From NCBI GenBank assembly GCA_922989275.2, contig OV277872.1, positions 25,746,119 to 25,810,118 on the forward strand: DNA of 64,000 nucleotides. The letters run 5' to 3'. The notes under the pieces are model-generated. The model searched no databases. It was given only the letters and a program-made list of their open reading frames with translations, and was not told where the DNA came from. The position numbers and the translations under genes are program-made. Position 1 is the first letter of the stretch; each line of letters starts with the position of its first letter. Positions 51,775 to 63,480 of this stretch are shown piece after piece. The stretch is from Gari tellinella (Eukaryota > Mollusca > Bivalvia > Cardiida > Psammobiidae).

Positions 51775-53820
51775 AATCTGTTTTTAACATTTTACTCATT
51801 AGCTCACGGAAATATACAGAAGTCAGTTTATAATTCCGTGATTAGCTCTTTAATGCCTTTATTTTTCTAATTTCTGACAGTCAACATGCCTCAAGTTGAG
51901 GTTCCAAGCAGGGTTTTGACTATTTAGAATTTAGATAGATAGAAAGTATGAAGGTCTCTGGGGCCTGCACTAGGAAAAAATCGAAAGGCTGCTTTGTCTC
52001 TCCTATGCATGCAGTAGCAATGTCAAAATCTGAAAGGTGGTGTGGCTGTTGGCGATCTTATAAATAATATGCATGATTCAATGGCTTCCAAACCAACAAT
52101 ACGCACATTTTATTTTTAGCGAGATCGGGATCAAACCACAACAAGTCGCATTCCGAATGATTTAAATAAGTGCAAATAGTTTTCAATACTGAAAAACCGA
52201 TGGGAAAAAAAAGTGAAATGTGACATTTATAGTTAAAACAGAGTAACGAAAAAAGCTTTTTCTGAGGCACAAATTGTGTCGTTTTATTTTTTCCTCTTTT
52301 TTTTCAAGAGTTGTACTTTAACATCATTTTTTGTTTCTTTTATACATGTTTAGGTCAAGATGTACCCAATAAACACAAAATATCCCAGAAAATGTTTTTT
52401 TTAAAAATCCTTTGGCATTGCTACATGCAGTTCATCAGCCATTCCATAACAGATCATCTGCCAAACCTATCCCTCTTAAGAATGCACACGTTACGTATCA
52501 GCACTGCGTAGCATTCCCAATGCGTATACAGGACATGGCCCATCAGATCAATATAGCGTGAACCCGGAACTCGTTGGTGACTGGAATGTGTCCCTAATGC
52601 ATGACGCGGAGCGTTAAGTGGCAAACGAGCCTAACGATGTAAGGCTGGCAGACCCTTGACACATAACAGGTTTGGTACAGTGTAACCATAGATATGTTGA
52701 CGATTATTGCATTACGTGTTATCAACAGTTTCACTGCCTGTATGGTGGCGATTGCGCAGGTGAACTGGGCGGATAGTCCTGTGTTAAGGTGAAGTAATGA
52801 CGTGCAGCGTCACGTTCACGGTCGGTCTGCAAGGGTTCCCATCTCTCATGCATCTGATAAGACGTTCTTTAGTGAAAAAATACACATTGAACTGTCCAGC
52901 AACCTGCTGTTGGCCTCGACCCTCCAACAGTAGTTCAATAGCTTGCCCCCTTTAAACTTCAGTTCAGTGTACCTGACACTTCGAAGATGTTGAAAGCAGT
53001 TTCAAAACTCAGAAAATCAATGTCCCAACTTAAAACTTACCTTATTGACTGATTTTGACAATTGAATATATCATTATCACAATTATGCACAGGTATTTTG
53101 CATTTTCATACTTACTCTGGGTACGGCAAACTTTTACTAGGTTGAGTAGTTTAATCCACCGGATGTTGTCTAAGAGCTGTCATTGATAGGAACAATATCG
53201 ATGTATCGCCAATATTTATTCATCGATCGATTATCGATACACATTTTCAGAGTATCGATAGTTCGATACAATGGAAAAATAAAACTGACTAGAAATGTAC
53301 TGTTAAAAAAGTTCATTTTCCTGATTCTACACTGTTATATAGCTTTTGCAAATTACACTCTTGTTTACAGTATATTCATATGAAAAAGTTAAATTGTCAT
53401 GCATTAATGTTGAGAGTTTTGCTGAAAGTTCATTTACAGGTTTGATTGAGTTGGGTTTTACGGCACCGCGACACATGAAATGGTCATATGGCGCCGAGGC
53501 ACAGGTACATGGTAGTAAGTTTGGTAAATGTTTAACTTAAAAGTCAATTCAAATAAGAAATACATGTACGTTCCAATAACCTGTCTCTAGAGTTATATGA
53601 ATGTTCAAATTGATATATCTATAATATCGATGATATATTATATATCATCGATATTTGTCTCCCAATATATCGATATTGTTTATATGCTTTTTGCTAAATC
53701 AATGACAGCTCTAGATGTTGTGGACATAATGGCCAATATTTGGACTTTACCGAATTTCATAAATTTAGGCCAAGTGATAAAGTTTTTGTTGAATATTTTA
53801 GGTAACCCTGCATATCTTTT
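51775..53820. other. No gene recognised; ATCGAT-rich patches
   Basis: No ORF with family resemblance. Around 53205-53275 and 53615-53685 the sequence is dense in ATCGAT/ATATCGAT, and GATATATTATATATC forms a palindrome at about 53629-53646. Confidence 0.45.
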
Positions 53821-53821
53821 T

Positions 53822-54440
53822 AGCTCACCTGGCACAAAGTGCCAAGGTGAGCTATTTTGATTGTGCTATGTCCGTTGTCGCCCGTCAGTCGTCAAAAATT
53901 TCTTTAAACGACATCTCCTCCTAGACTACTGGATAGATTTTTACCAAACTTGGCAGAAATTATCCTTATATGGTCCTCTTTGAAAGTTGTTCAGATATTT
54001 CCAGTCTGTTGCATATCTAGGTCACAGGAGCTAAAAATAGATCATTTCAATAAAAACTTAAAAAATCTTTTTCTCTGAAATTGCATGACCCTGAGCTAAG
54101 ATATTTGGCACAAAGCATCATCTACAGGTTCTCTATAAAGTTTGTACAAATTATGCCCCTGGGGTCAAAATTGGCCCGCCCCGGGTGTCACAGTTTTACA
54201 TAGGGTTAAACTCTATGTAAAATTTACATAGAGTTTACCCCTATGTAAAACTGTGACACCCGGGGCGGTCAGTTATATAGTGAAATTTTCAAATGTCTTC
54301 TCCTCTTAAACTAATATGGCAAGAGCTTTGATATTCGGCATGGGGATACTTCTAGTTGTCCTTTACCAATATTGTTCAAAACTGTTCATTGCATAGCTAG
54401 GTTACAGGAGCATCTGATCTACTCGGCAATTTGCACAATC
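53822..54440 (-). mobile_element. GCTCACCT hairpin-end element, minus orientation, truncated
   Basis: Opens with the 3' hairpin AGCTCACCTGGCACAAAGTG-CCAAGGTGAGCT and continues with the inverse of the 318-bp core unit of 36700-38392. The second hairpin end is absent near 54440. It contains an extra palindrome at 54182-54268 (GTGTCACAGTTTTACATAGG and its mirror). Confidence 0.65.
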
Positions 54441-54539
54441 ATATCTATTTTTACTCACAGAATTACACTCAAACATTAATATCGGATCCCTTGCGACTTA
54501 TCACTCCTCCCCAATGTTGCCTTCTACATGGTGCTGCTT

Positions 54540-54600
54540 ATTGTGGCATCTGATCAGGAAGATGGATCCAAACTGTTTGACAATCGTATCAATATTTCTT
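54540..54600. repeat. Right half of a core A element
   Basis: CATCTGATCAGGAAGATGGA-TCCAAACTGTTTGACA then CGTATCAATATTTCTTGAGT: the right arm and its usual side block; left arm missing. Confidence 0.55.
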
Positions 54601-54617
54601 GAGTAAAAAAGCCTTAA

Positions 54618-56407
54618 AGGGACACGCAACCGGATGGTGTACTTGTCAAAATAAAATAAAATACTCAAATAAAAGCAAATTTGTGGCATTATTTGGCTTC
54701 TGACATTAAGAAAATATGATCAGTCCAAAAAAAGTCTCAAGAATCGTCAACGAATCTTAGTTTTTTAAGATATATTCCATCGTTTTTCAATAGCGTCAGC
54801 TGACGGTATAGTTGTTGTTGTTGCTTCTCTACACGGGCTCTGACATAAACCGGAGCCGAATAATGTAGTATTAATCGCTACCAGTAAAGTACGTTAATTC
54901 GCTACCATATATATAGAGAGCGTCCGTAGTCAAGGCGGTAAAGGCGTGTCCTCATTTTTAGCTCACCTGAGCCAAAGGCTCAAGGTGAGCTATTGGGATG
55001 GCCCTGTGTCCGGCGTCCGTCGTCGTGCGATGTGCGTCGTGCGTATGTGCGTCGTCGTTAACAATTGCTTCAAATGACATCTCCTCCTATACCGCTTGAC
55101 AGAATTCAACCAAACTTTACAGAAATGTTCCTTGGGTCAAGCTCTTTCAAATTTGTTCAAAGAATTAAAAACAATGCAGAACTCTGGTTGCCATGGCAAC
55201 CAAAGTGAAAAAATAAGGAAATCTTAAAAAATCTTCTTGTCAAAAACTGGAAGGGCCAGAGCTTACATATTTGGCACATAGCATCATCTACAGGTCCTCT
55301 ATCAAGTTTGTTCAAATTATGCCCCTGGGGTCAAAATTGGCCCCGCCCCGGGGGTCACAGATTTACATAGAGTTATATAGTGAAATTTTCAAACGTCTTC
55401 TCTGAAACTAATCTGGCCAGAGCATTGATATTTGGCATGGTGACACTTCTAGATGTCCTATACGAAAATTGTTCAAATGGTTCTGGTTGGTTGCATAACT
55501 AGGTCACAGGAGCTAAAAATAGATTTTTTTCATTGAAAACTTAAAAAATCTTCTTGTCTGAAACTACAAGGGCCAGAGCTTGGATATTTGGCACATACCA
55601 TCGCCTACAGGTCCTCTATCTAGTTTGTTCAAATTATGCCCCTGGGGTCGAAATTGGCCCCGCCCCGGGGTCACAGTTTTACATAGAGTTATATAGTGAA
55701 ATTTTCAAACGTCTTTTTCTCTGAAACTAATATGGCCAGAGCTTTGATATTTGGTATGGTGACACTTCTAGATGTCCTATACCAAAATTGTTCAAATGGT
55801 TCTGGTCGGTTGCATAACTAGGTCACAGGAGCTAAAAATAGATTTTTTCCAATGAAAACTTAAAAAATCTTCTTTTCTTAAACTACAAGGGCCAGAGCTT
55901 GGATATTTGGCACATACCATCGCCTACAGGTCCTCTATCAAGTTTGTTCAAATTATGCACCTGGGGTCAAAATTGGCCCCGCCCCTGGGGTCACAGTTTT
56001 ACATAGAGTTATATAGAGAAAATTTCAAACATCTTCTTCTCTGACACTAATATGGCCAGAGCTTTTATATTCGGTATGGTGACACTTTTAAATATACTTT
56101 ACATAATTTGTTCAAATTGTTCTGGTCTGTTGCATATCTAGGTCAGTCCTGGACCTAAATTATTATCGCCATTTTTTCAGATATTTTCTCAGGTGAGCGA
56201 AATATGCCCCATGGGGCTCTTGTTCTTGTTTGTCTCCGCAATGGAAGGTCACAGGTTCGAATCCCACCAGAGGTTCTTCTTTTTTTTTTTGGAAATGCAT
56301 TTTTTAACAGAATTTATTATCCTAAACTAAATCTTACCCATTTATATAATCATTTGACATATATTACAAATTACCATTTTTAATGCTAAATCCGGTTGCG
56401 AGCCTCT
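54618..56407. mobile_element. TTAA-bordered TIR element with a tRNA-like module split by an insertion
   Basis: TTAAAGGGACACGCAACCGGAT at left, ATCCGGTTGCGAGCCTCTTTAA at right; TTAA (or TA) borders at 54614-54617 and 56408-56411. Left of the insertion is GAGCGTCCGTAGTCAAGGCG-GTAAAGGCGT (tRNA 5' half); right of it is CTCCGCAATGGAAGGTCACA-GGTTCGAATCCC (3' half with exact B-box). Confidence 0.65.
54960..56223 (-). mobile_element. GCTCACCT hairpin-end element, complete, minus orientation
   Basis: AGCTCACCTGAGCCAAAGGC-TCAAGGTGAGCT at one end and GGTGAGCGAAATATGCCCCA-TGGGGCTCTTGTT at the other. The core is about three and a half units with TTTTACATAGAGTTATATAG-TG and AACTAGGTCACAGGAGC repeating every ~310 bp. 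Inserted within the tRNA-like module of 54618-56407. Confidence 0.7.
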
Positions 56408-56411
56408 TTAA

Positions 56412-57025
56412 ATCTGATTTTAAAAAAATTGCCGACAACTCTTAAGTTTACAATTCAGATGAAAATCAAATGGTGCTCATCAGAGGGTTAAGACAGGCAA
56501 CAAAATTTTGAGATAATCAAAGTACGTGTACACCAGTAGTAATAATCTTATGTAGTATTGGTAATACGGAAAAAAGGCTTGCCTTTTTTCCGTTCTTAAG
56601 TAATGCGTGATAAAATCAAAGGTATTCCAATTCTATTCAATCACTGACAGACTTTGTAAAGTGTTTGATTTGCGCGTGAATAATTTCATCAAAACTAAGC
56701 AACTACAAAACATGGGGGCTGACATCTTGGATGATGACGTCACGGCTTTTACGAAGAGTTGTGCGTGACGTTTCGGAATTCCCGATTTCGGTGATATTTT
56801 AAAACCAGTTTAAGAATTAATAACCCACAACACTCACTTGTACTGATTTCCTCCAAAATTTCAAACAGTTCAATTCATACCCTTTAACGCTAAAAATGAA
56901 CGTTATTTGCAAAAAGCTACTTCTCAATCGAACCGATAAAAATAACGGATTACCAACACGTCATCAATATAAATAATGACGTCATTATTGGTGGTCATAT
57001 GACTTCCAAAAATAGTTTCAGATTG
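56412..57025. other. No gene recognised
   Basis: AT-rich; a short palindrome AAAAAAGGCTTGCCTTTTTTCC at about 56572. No protein-like frame. Confidence 0.45.
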
Positions 57026-57035
57026 CATTATAATA

Positions 57036-57299
57036 CAGGACTGCCATCTAATAACTTGGTTGAAATGAAAAAATCTAAGATTTCCAAATATGCATTTTTC
57101 AAGCGCGATTTTACGAATCGTACCTTTACCCAATAGCCGATTTCTAGTTTTGTTGGCATGTGACTACTTAAAGCAGACTGGAAGTAAAGCAGAATGCGCC
57201 TAATGGCGCATTCTGCTTTACTTTCAGCGTGCTTTAAGCTACCATAACCTGCGGAAAAATCCGGAAATTTAGGAAAAATCCGGAGAAATGACAGCCCTC
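57036..57299. mobile_element. CAGGGCTGTCAT-end element with core B, 6-bp TSD
   Basis: CAGGACTGCCATC at left and GAAATGACAGCCCTC at right (inverse of the 25921 and 32905 copies). ATAATA flanks both ends (57030-57035, 57300-57305). Core B at 57167-57238 with apex GCGCCTAATGGCGC. Confidence 0.75.
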
Positions 57300-57751
57300 A
57301 TAATATAGCTGTACGGAGGAGTTATAACTTTTAACATTGTATGCACTTATATAATTATCTATTTGATTATTGGGTAACAACATATAGATCTTGTCCCAAA
57401 CAATTTAGGTTTATAGTAAAAGTTCGAGTCGGTTGTGTAATCCAGATCTCAGTCACGAGAGGCGTAGCCTCGAGTGTGATCTGGAATACACAACGAACTG
57501 ATACAAGAGCGCTGATCACACACTGGAGATAGATCTATTCCGTTTTCATTAGTACAATTTTGCTTTTTTCCGTCCATAGGCAAAGCCTAAATACATATTA
57601 GAAGGGTTCTACTGTATAAGAAATAAATGTCTCTCACCATATGCATTCATCAGGGTATTAAAAGAGTGGATGGTGGACATTGTAAAGTTTAATGTGAACC
57701 CTTGTGAAATAACCAAATAACCAATTTTAACATTTATTTCACATTTTTGTA

Positions 57752-57979
57752 GTCCAGAGATTAAGGAGGGTCACCAGAAAGAAGTATAACGCCTGTCAGA
57801 GGAGAGATGGTGGCGCCTGGACTCCCATTATGTGGCCTGGCCCTACGTATTTCTTTGAAGAAAAAAGAGTCTTCCTGGCTATTGATGGGCTCCATCTGAG
57901 TAGTATTGGAAACTTGCTGTTAGCATTAGCCCTCAAATATGTGATCCACTCTTTGTCACCATCAGTCGTCTGTAACTAG
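57752..57979 (+). pseudogene. C-terminal SGNH-hydrolase-like exon fragment
   Basis: After a TTTTTGTAG acceptor-like site the frame encodes 75 residues: a basic start (RLRRVTRKKY), a DGGAWTPIMWPG stretch, then VFLAIDGLHLSSIGNLLLAL and a stop at 57977. D-G-L-H-L-S-x-x-G-N is the C-terminal catalytic Asp/His block of SGNH/GDSL-type hydrolases, often seen in mobile or orphan invertebrate genes. The nucleophile block is not present. Whether this is a live 3' exon or a remnant cannot be told; no upstream exon was found in this window. Confidence 0.5.
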
Positions 57980-58240
57980 GTCTACGCCAACAGGAAACAA
58001 GGTAACTTAAGTTCGATGGCTTTGTGATCTCTGATCCTATGTTAATAGATTACCGCTGGTGATGCTGCATGCATGCTTATATGCATCCTTTACAAATGCT
58101 GTACTTGTGAAGAGTGCACTTGTACTAATCTATGCAAAACAGTGTGGTCATGTGAGAGTTACCACTAACTCTATGAACAGTGACTGTCAAATGGTGTTTG
58201 CTAAAATTCTGAAAGTTAATCTAGTCTTTTTCATTTACAG

Positions 58241-58383
58241 AAACAGAAGTCCCAACCACCTACAACACCATCCAACTGTACTTCATGCCATCTGTTATCA
58301 GGTCAACACCATGAAACCATGTAATCAGGATGGATGGATGAGTTTGGTTTTAACCAGGTCTATACCACAGGTCAGGAAACAAG
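58241..58383 (+). pseudogene. Exon-like Ser/Thr/Pro unit 1
   Basis: Between TTTCATTTACAG and AAG|GTAACT. The reading frame PTTYNTIQLYFMPSVIRSTP ends in a TGA, so this copy is broken. Shares the T-P-S-V-x-R-S-T-P core with units at 59579 and 60167 and with the end of 57965-58001 (SSVTRSTPTGNK before AAG|GTAACT). Confidence 0.45.
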
Positions 58384-58806
58384 GTAACTAACTTAAGCTT
58401 GATAGCTTTCTGTTCACTTATCCTAATTTAACAGACCTCCCTAGTGACACATGTATGTATCCTTTACAATGGTGTACCTGTGAAGAGTGCACTTATACTA
58501 TTCAAACAGTGTAGACCCTGATTAAAAGGAGTCATGCCAAAGGTACCCCTAACACTTCCAACAGTTACTGTCCAATATTGTTTGCTAAATTTCTGAATTA
58601 CAGTGTCCCACCATACAACAGCCCTCCCAACAACTACCCTTGCTGTTGTTCCCTAAACAGGACAATTAATTTATGTCCAGCACTGTTACTGTTGCAATAT
58701 CGTCTGCTTAAAATTGTTGTCTGCTGTTTTTTCTCTAAGTTACAAATGATTGGACATAACAATTTATTAATACGATGATACAAAAAATATGATAAATGAC
58801 GAGTGA

Positions 58807-58864
58807 CAAACAGCTTGAATCCAGATTAGACTTGCGTAATCTGATCTGGATTCAAGCAGTATGC
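58807..58864. repeat. Core A hairpin, TTGAATCC form
   Basis: CAAACAGCTTGAATCCAGAT-TAGACTTGCG opposite AATCTGATCTGGATTCAAGC-AGTATG. Preceded by the AATATCGTCTGCTTAAAATT side block of other core A elements. Confidence 0.65.
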
Positions 58865-59578
58865 AAATGTAAGCCATGGGTGTTGCTTGTCTAGAATTAG
58901 CATAACTCTTCTAGGGGTGTTCGGGGGCATAGTCCTCTGCGAAAAATTTGAGTTGTATAACACTGTAAACAAAATATTTCTAGATGGCCTCTGGTGTGTT
59001 GTTTTGCACGTTCAAAATCAGGTAAAATTCTAAAATAAATCTATGTAAACTGAAAATATATATGTTAAATTGTCCGTTTCAGGTTAATACATTTTCCCAC
59101 TCTGATTTTAGTTTCAAATTGTTCCAATTTTTATGACAGCGTGTACGCAGTTTCGTGTTTTTTAGCATACATGTAGCTAAATGTATGTGCCTACCAGAGA
59201 GTGGCTACACCATTCTTATGAGGGGGCGTCATGGTGCCCCGAGAAAATTCTATTCCTTGATAGTCTCTGCAGATGCGTTCTTAGGACTTTTGGGGCGGTA
59301 AAGGCACAAACATCATCATGTAATTGGTAAAAAGAAAATGGGGGTTTTCCCCAAACCTTTCTTAGGCTTCAATTTTATTGCATTTTCCGCATGATTTTTG
59401 GACTTCTGTTACAAAAGTGTATACCGGTACACATGCCTACTTGCCTAGTAGAAAGCTACGCCAATGTAAGACAAGTCTAATTTTGCCTCCTTTTTAAGAC
59501 CCCCTCCAAACAAGGCACTCAAACTGTGTTCCCCGATGGATGTTATTGTTGAGAGTTATTAGTTATTATCATTTACAG

Positions 59579-59704
59579 GATAAAGATGTTGTCACCACCT
59601 ATTACGCCTTCCTTACAACATGTGTTACGAGGTCATTGCCATGTATGCCTTGTGTAATCAGGTCAACACCGTCTGTAAACAAGTCTGCTCCACCAGGAAA
59701 TAAG
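59579..59704 (+). other. Exon-like Ser/Thr/Pro unit 2 (intact)
   Basis: Exactly 126 nt (42 codons, phase 0) between ATCATTTACAG and AAG|GTAACT. Encodes DKDVVTTYYAFLTTCVTRSL then PCMPCVIRSTPSVNKSAPPGNK-like sequence built on a degenerate SVTRSTP heptad. About 430 bp upstream is duplicated in front of unit 3. Could be an exon of a mucin-like or extracellular repeat gene; no flanking partner exon was identified. Confidence 0.45.
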
Positions 59705-60166
59705 GTAACTAAGTTTGATAGCTTTGTCGTCTCTCTTACAGCTATTGTAAATGAAATTTCTCAAAACTAAGAGAGGTACTAACTTGAAACTTTTAAAACT
59801 TGTCCAGTATCAAAAAGGCAACTCACTTCAATAAGGCATGGTGCTCTGGGATTTGTCCTTCCAGAGTCATTGCCCTTTTTAAACTTAAAATTTGTAATTT
59901 AAAAAATCTCCAATTTAATTGGCAATATAAAGTATATGAAAGTCAAGAGTCCAGCACACATATGCAGTGCTCCAATTAATTTTTGATTTTCTGTAAAAAG
60001 AAAATTGTATACACATGCATACTTGCCTAATAGGAAGCTAAACCAATGTAAGCCAAGTCTAAATTTTCCCGCCCTATAACCACTCCCTCCAAACAATGCA
60101 CTCAAACTGTGTCCACCGTTGGATGTCGTTGTAAAGAGGGAGCACTGTAGTTATTATCATTTCCAG

Positions 60167-60291
60167 GATACAGATGTCGTCACCACCTATTACGCCTTCT
60201 GTATGACATCTGTTACCAGGTCATTGCCATGTACGTCTTCTGTAATGGGTCAACACCGTCTGTAACCAAGTCTACTCCATCAGGAAATAAG
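60167..60291 (+). pseudogene. Exon-like Ser/Thr/Pro unit 3 (1-nt deletion)
   Basis: 125 nt between ATCATTTCCAG and AAG|GTAACC. Same DTDVVTTYYA start as unit 2, then a 1-nt loss near 60247 shifts the frame. The upstream intron-like sequence (CTTGCCTAATAGGAAGCTAA, CCCTCCAAACAATGCACTCA) is a copy of that before unit 2. Confidence 0.45.
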
Positions 60292-60390
60292 GTAACCTAA
60301 GTTTGATAGCTTTGTTGTCTGTTACAGCTCTTGTATGAAACAGCAGTAACTGCAGTACATACCATGTTACGCTTCAGCAAACATTTTATT

Positions 60391-60930
60391 AGCTCGACTT
60401 TTTCAAAAAGTCAAGCAATTGTCATCACGTTGTCCTCTGTGTCAGCGTCTGCCTTTAATGTTTTTGTAAAACTCTGTTTAGGTTTCGAAAAATGCCTCTT
60501 CTATGTCCCTTGAGATATTCCTTTCATAGTTTGTGTGTATGGACAAGACCTTTCAATGCACAGAAAAATTTAGACCCCTGTGACCTTGACTCTGAACTCG
60601 AGGCCAACCTTTAGGTTTTGAAATCTGTGTTTAGGTTTTGAAAAATGCCTTTAATTTCTATATCCCTTGAGATATTCTTTTCATGGTTGGTTGGTGTGTT
60701 TATGAACAAGACCTTTCTATGCACAGACAAATTGGGACCCATGTGACCTTGAACTTAGGGCAATTTTTAGGTTTCGAAAAATGCCTTTAACTTCTATGTC
60801 CCTTAAGATATTCCTTTCATGGTTGGTTTGTGTGTTTATGGACAAGACCTTTCTATGCACATACAAATTTAGATGCCTGTGACATTGACCTTGAACTACG
60901 GGCCAACTCTTAGGTTTTAAGTAACTACCA
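60391..60930 (-). repeat. Tandem-core repeat, ~140-bp units
   Basis: TAGGTTTCGAAAAATGCCT-, TATGTCCCTTGAGATATTCC- and GACAAGACCTTTCTATGCAC-type blocks recur about three times. Opens with the hairpin GCTCGACTTTTTCAAAAAGT-CAAGC. Confidence 0.6.
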
Positions 60931-61037
60931 GAGGTATTAACTTGAAACTTTAAATAGTTATTTAGTATCAAAAGGGCAACTCATTACAACAAGGCATGCA
61001 ACCCTGGGATTTGTCATTTGTTAGTTATTGCCCTTGG

Positions 61038-62003
61038 TTTTTAGCTCACCTGAGCTTTTTACAATCCTTATGTCCCTTTTCCGTCATCAACAATTTTAGT
61101 GTTTACATTCTAGAGGCCAAAATATTTATTCAAACTTGCACAGATTGTATATTACCATCAGAGTTTAGATGAGTTTGATTATGGTTGAAATCAGACTAAT
61201 AGGTCAAGAGTTATCTACATTTGAATTGCTGAAAATGCAATATTTAACAGTGTTTACACTCTAGAGGCCACAATATTTATCAAACCTCACTAAAACTTGC
61301 CCAGATTGTATATTACCATATTAAGATTTTGTATGAGTTTGTAATCAGACCAACAGATAAAAAATTATCTACATTTGAATTGCTGAAAATTCCATATTAA
61401 AGGCTGTTTACACTCTAGAGGCCACAATTTTTATACAATCTTTCTCAAAAATATTCAAATTTTATATGACCATAAGAGTTCAGATGAGTTCGATTATGGT
61501 TGAAATCAGACCAATAGGTCAAGAGTTATCTGCCCTTGAATTGCTGAAAATGCCATTTTAACGGTGTTTACACTCTATAGGCCACAAGTTGTATCTAGTC
61601 TTTATCAAACTTGCTCGGATTGTATATGACAAAAAGAGTTCAAATAAGCGTGATTATTGTTCAAATCGAATTAATAGGTCATGAATTATCTGCCCTTGAA
61701 TTGCCATATCAAACAGCGTTTACACTCTTGCAACTAGTTTTCAATGGATTTTGATTATACTTGCATACAAAGTATACACTAATAAGTTATCGAAGGAGTG
61801 CAAGTATTGTTGAAATCTAATAATTGTGGCAGTAGTTATCTGCCCTTGATAGAATTATGAGGTATTCCAAAAGTGTTTACAAGCTTTACTACAACTTTGA
61901 ATGGATTTAGATTAAAATGGGTGAAACTCAAATGTATATTTAGCTATCAGGCTTCATTACCACAGGTGAGCAATACCAGGGTCTTCAAAGCCCTCTTGTT
62001 TAT
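61038..62003 (-). mobile_element. GCTCACCT hairpin-end element, 154-bp repeats, minus orientation
   Basis: Begins TTAGCTCACCTGAGC (its 3' hairpin is incomplete) and ends CAGGTGAGCAATACCAGGGT-CTTCAAAGCCCTCTTGTTTA. GTGTTTACACTCTAGAGGCC-type starts recur at about 61101, 61252, 61406, 61566 and 61719. A fragment of a related end is at 20225-20275. Confidence 0.65.
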
Positions 62004-62425
62004 TCTTTGTGGTACCCAACTGTAGTGATAAGTAGTATGTGACTTTTACAATTTTAATTGTTTAATGTTTTTAAGTCTACAAGAAAATACATGCAAATGC
62101 AAGTCACAACTTTGATTAAATAATGATACACCTCGGTAGGAATATTCATTTTTTTGCATTTTTTTAAGAAGCACATTTTTTAAACTTAATCATGTCACGA
62201 CTGTGAATAAAAAAACAAGGTCACTTCAAGAGGTAAGTGGTTCTTAACCGTTGAAAAATCTGTTGCAAGCTACTTGAATGGATACTTAGCCCCATACTCC
62301 ATTATATATAGTTACACATTGTTACACCTTTAATTTATTCCTCTACCAAAGAAACTAGTTCCAGTTTATACTACAGTCATGGCTATGTTTGATAAGAAAT
62401 ATTTTCTATATTCTAGCAGATAGTA

Positions 62426-62493
62426 GTTTAAAGCAGACTAAAAGTAAAGCAGAATTACCCTTATGGCACATTATGCTTTACTTTCAACTGGTT
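62426..62493. repeat. Core B hairpin, diverged
   Basis: GTTTAAAGCAGACTAAAAGT-AAAGCAGAA and TTATGCTTTACTTTCAACTG; the right arm is shortened. Downstream GGCTATAGGGTAATGGGTTAA is the typical B right end. Confidence 0.6.
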
Positions 62494-62559
62494 AGTGGTC
62501 ACCTGGCTTTTAATGAATACTAGAAACAGGCTATAGGGTAATGGGTTAAATTGTTTGTA

Positions 62560-62815
62560 AAAGTCGGTTTCTGCCATCTATGGGCTAATTGGACGCCCCA
62601 GAGAGAGGGAAGCGGAAACAGAGAACCGGGTGTGATGCCCTGCTTTTATTATCGAAAGAGTTCTCTGGTTATTTTCGATGCCCTTTGTAAAACACTGATA
62701 CATCTGACCTCAGTTTATAAAGTCTCATCCAAAGGACTTGGTCTGGCGGGGGATCGAACTCACGACCCCTGATGTCGTAAGCAGGCGCTTAACCCTCGAC
62801 AACGTCCGCTGGTTA
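62560..62815 (-). mobile_element. tRNA-headed SINE, minus strand
   Basis: On the minus strand: GCGGACGTTGTCGAGGGTTA-AGCGCC (A-box region), GACATCAGGGGTCGTGAGTT-CGATCCCCCGCC (B-box GAGTTCGATCC), then a body running to the CATAGATGGCAGAAACC end. Not the same body as the SINE at 10388. Confidence 0.65.
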
Positions 62816-62889
62816 GGTATATTGGTAAACATGCATGTATGGTTTATGTTTCAGAGGCAGCACAATCATGTCATAAAGTTTGGATGAGG

Positions 62890-63480
62890 TTAAGAGAATT
62901 GTCAAGGAGTGGCTGAGGTATGCAGGGGACAGAAATGGAAAGATAAAGTGAAGAGAAGAAAATGGCAAGACAAAAGCAGGAACAAACCCATGTCACTGAT
63001 CCAGAAAGTTAGAAACACCTTATTATTATCAACATTTCAAATATGTGAGAAGACTGTTTGAACTCTTTAAGAACAATGATTCATAGATGTTTGCTCTTAA
63101 GACAGAGACATTTTATTTTCGGTAAGGCCTTTAAAAAGAGACCGAAAACCAGAATGTTCTATTTTATTTGATATGTAAACAATTGTCAGGTGTATAGAAA
63201 TAGTATTTTAAGATTAAAAACGTAAATATTAAGTTTTTAAGAAATTGGATCAATATTACAAATCCATACATTTTTTTTCAATAATAATTACTGATCATGT
63301 TTGGGATTCAATGTTGTGCAGTGAAAAAAATTAAAAACGAAAAAAGAAAGAAATATCCATCCCAGTGATGTCCTTTGCTAAGTTTATGTTACAATAAAGA
63401 TAGCTTTTTCACATCAAATTTTCCTTCTTTCCTGAAATTAATCTTTTTCTGAAAAACATCAACTTGCCATCTGGTTTTCA
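62890..63480. other. No gene recognised
   Basis: AT-rich and stop-dense; nothing protein-like. Confidence 0.45.
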
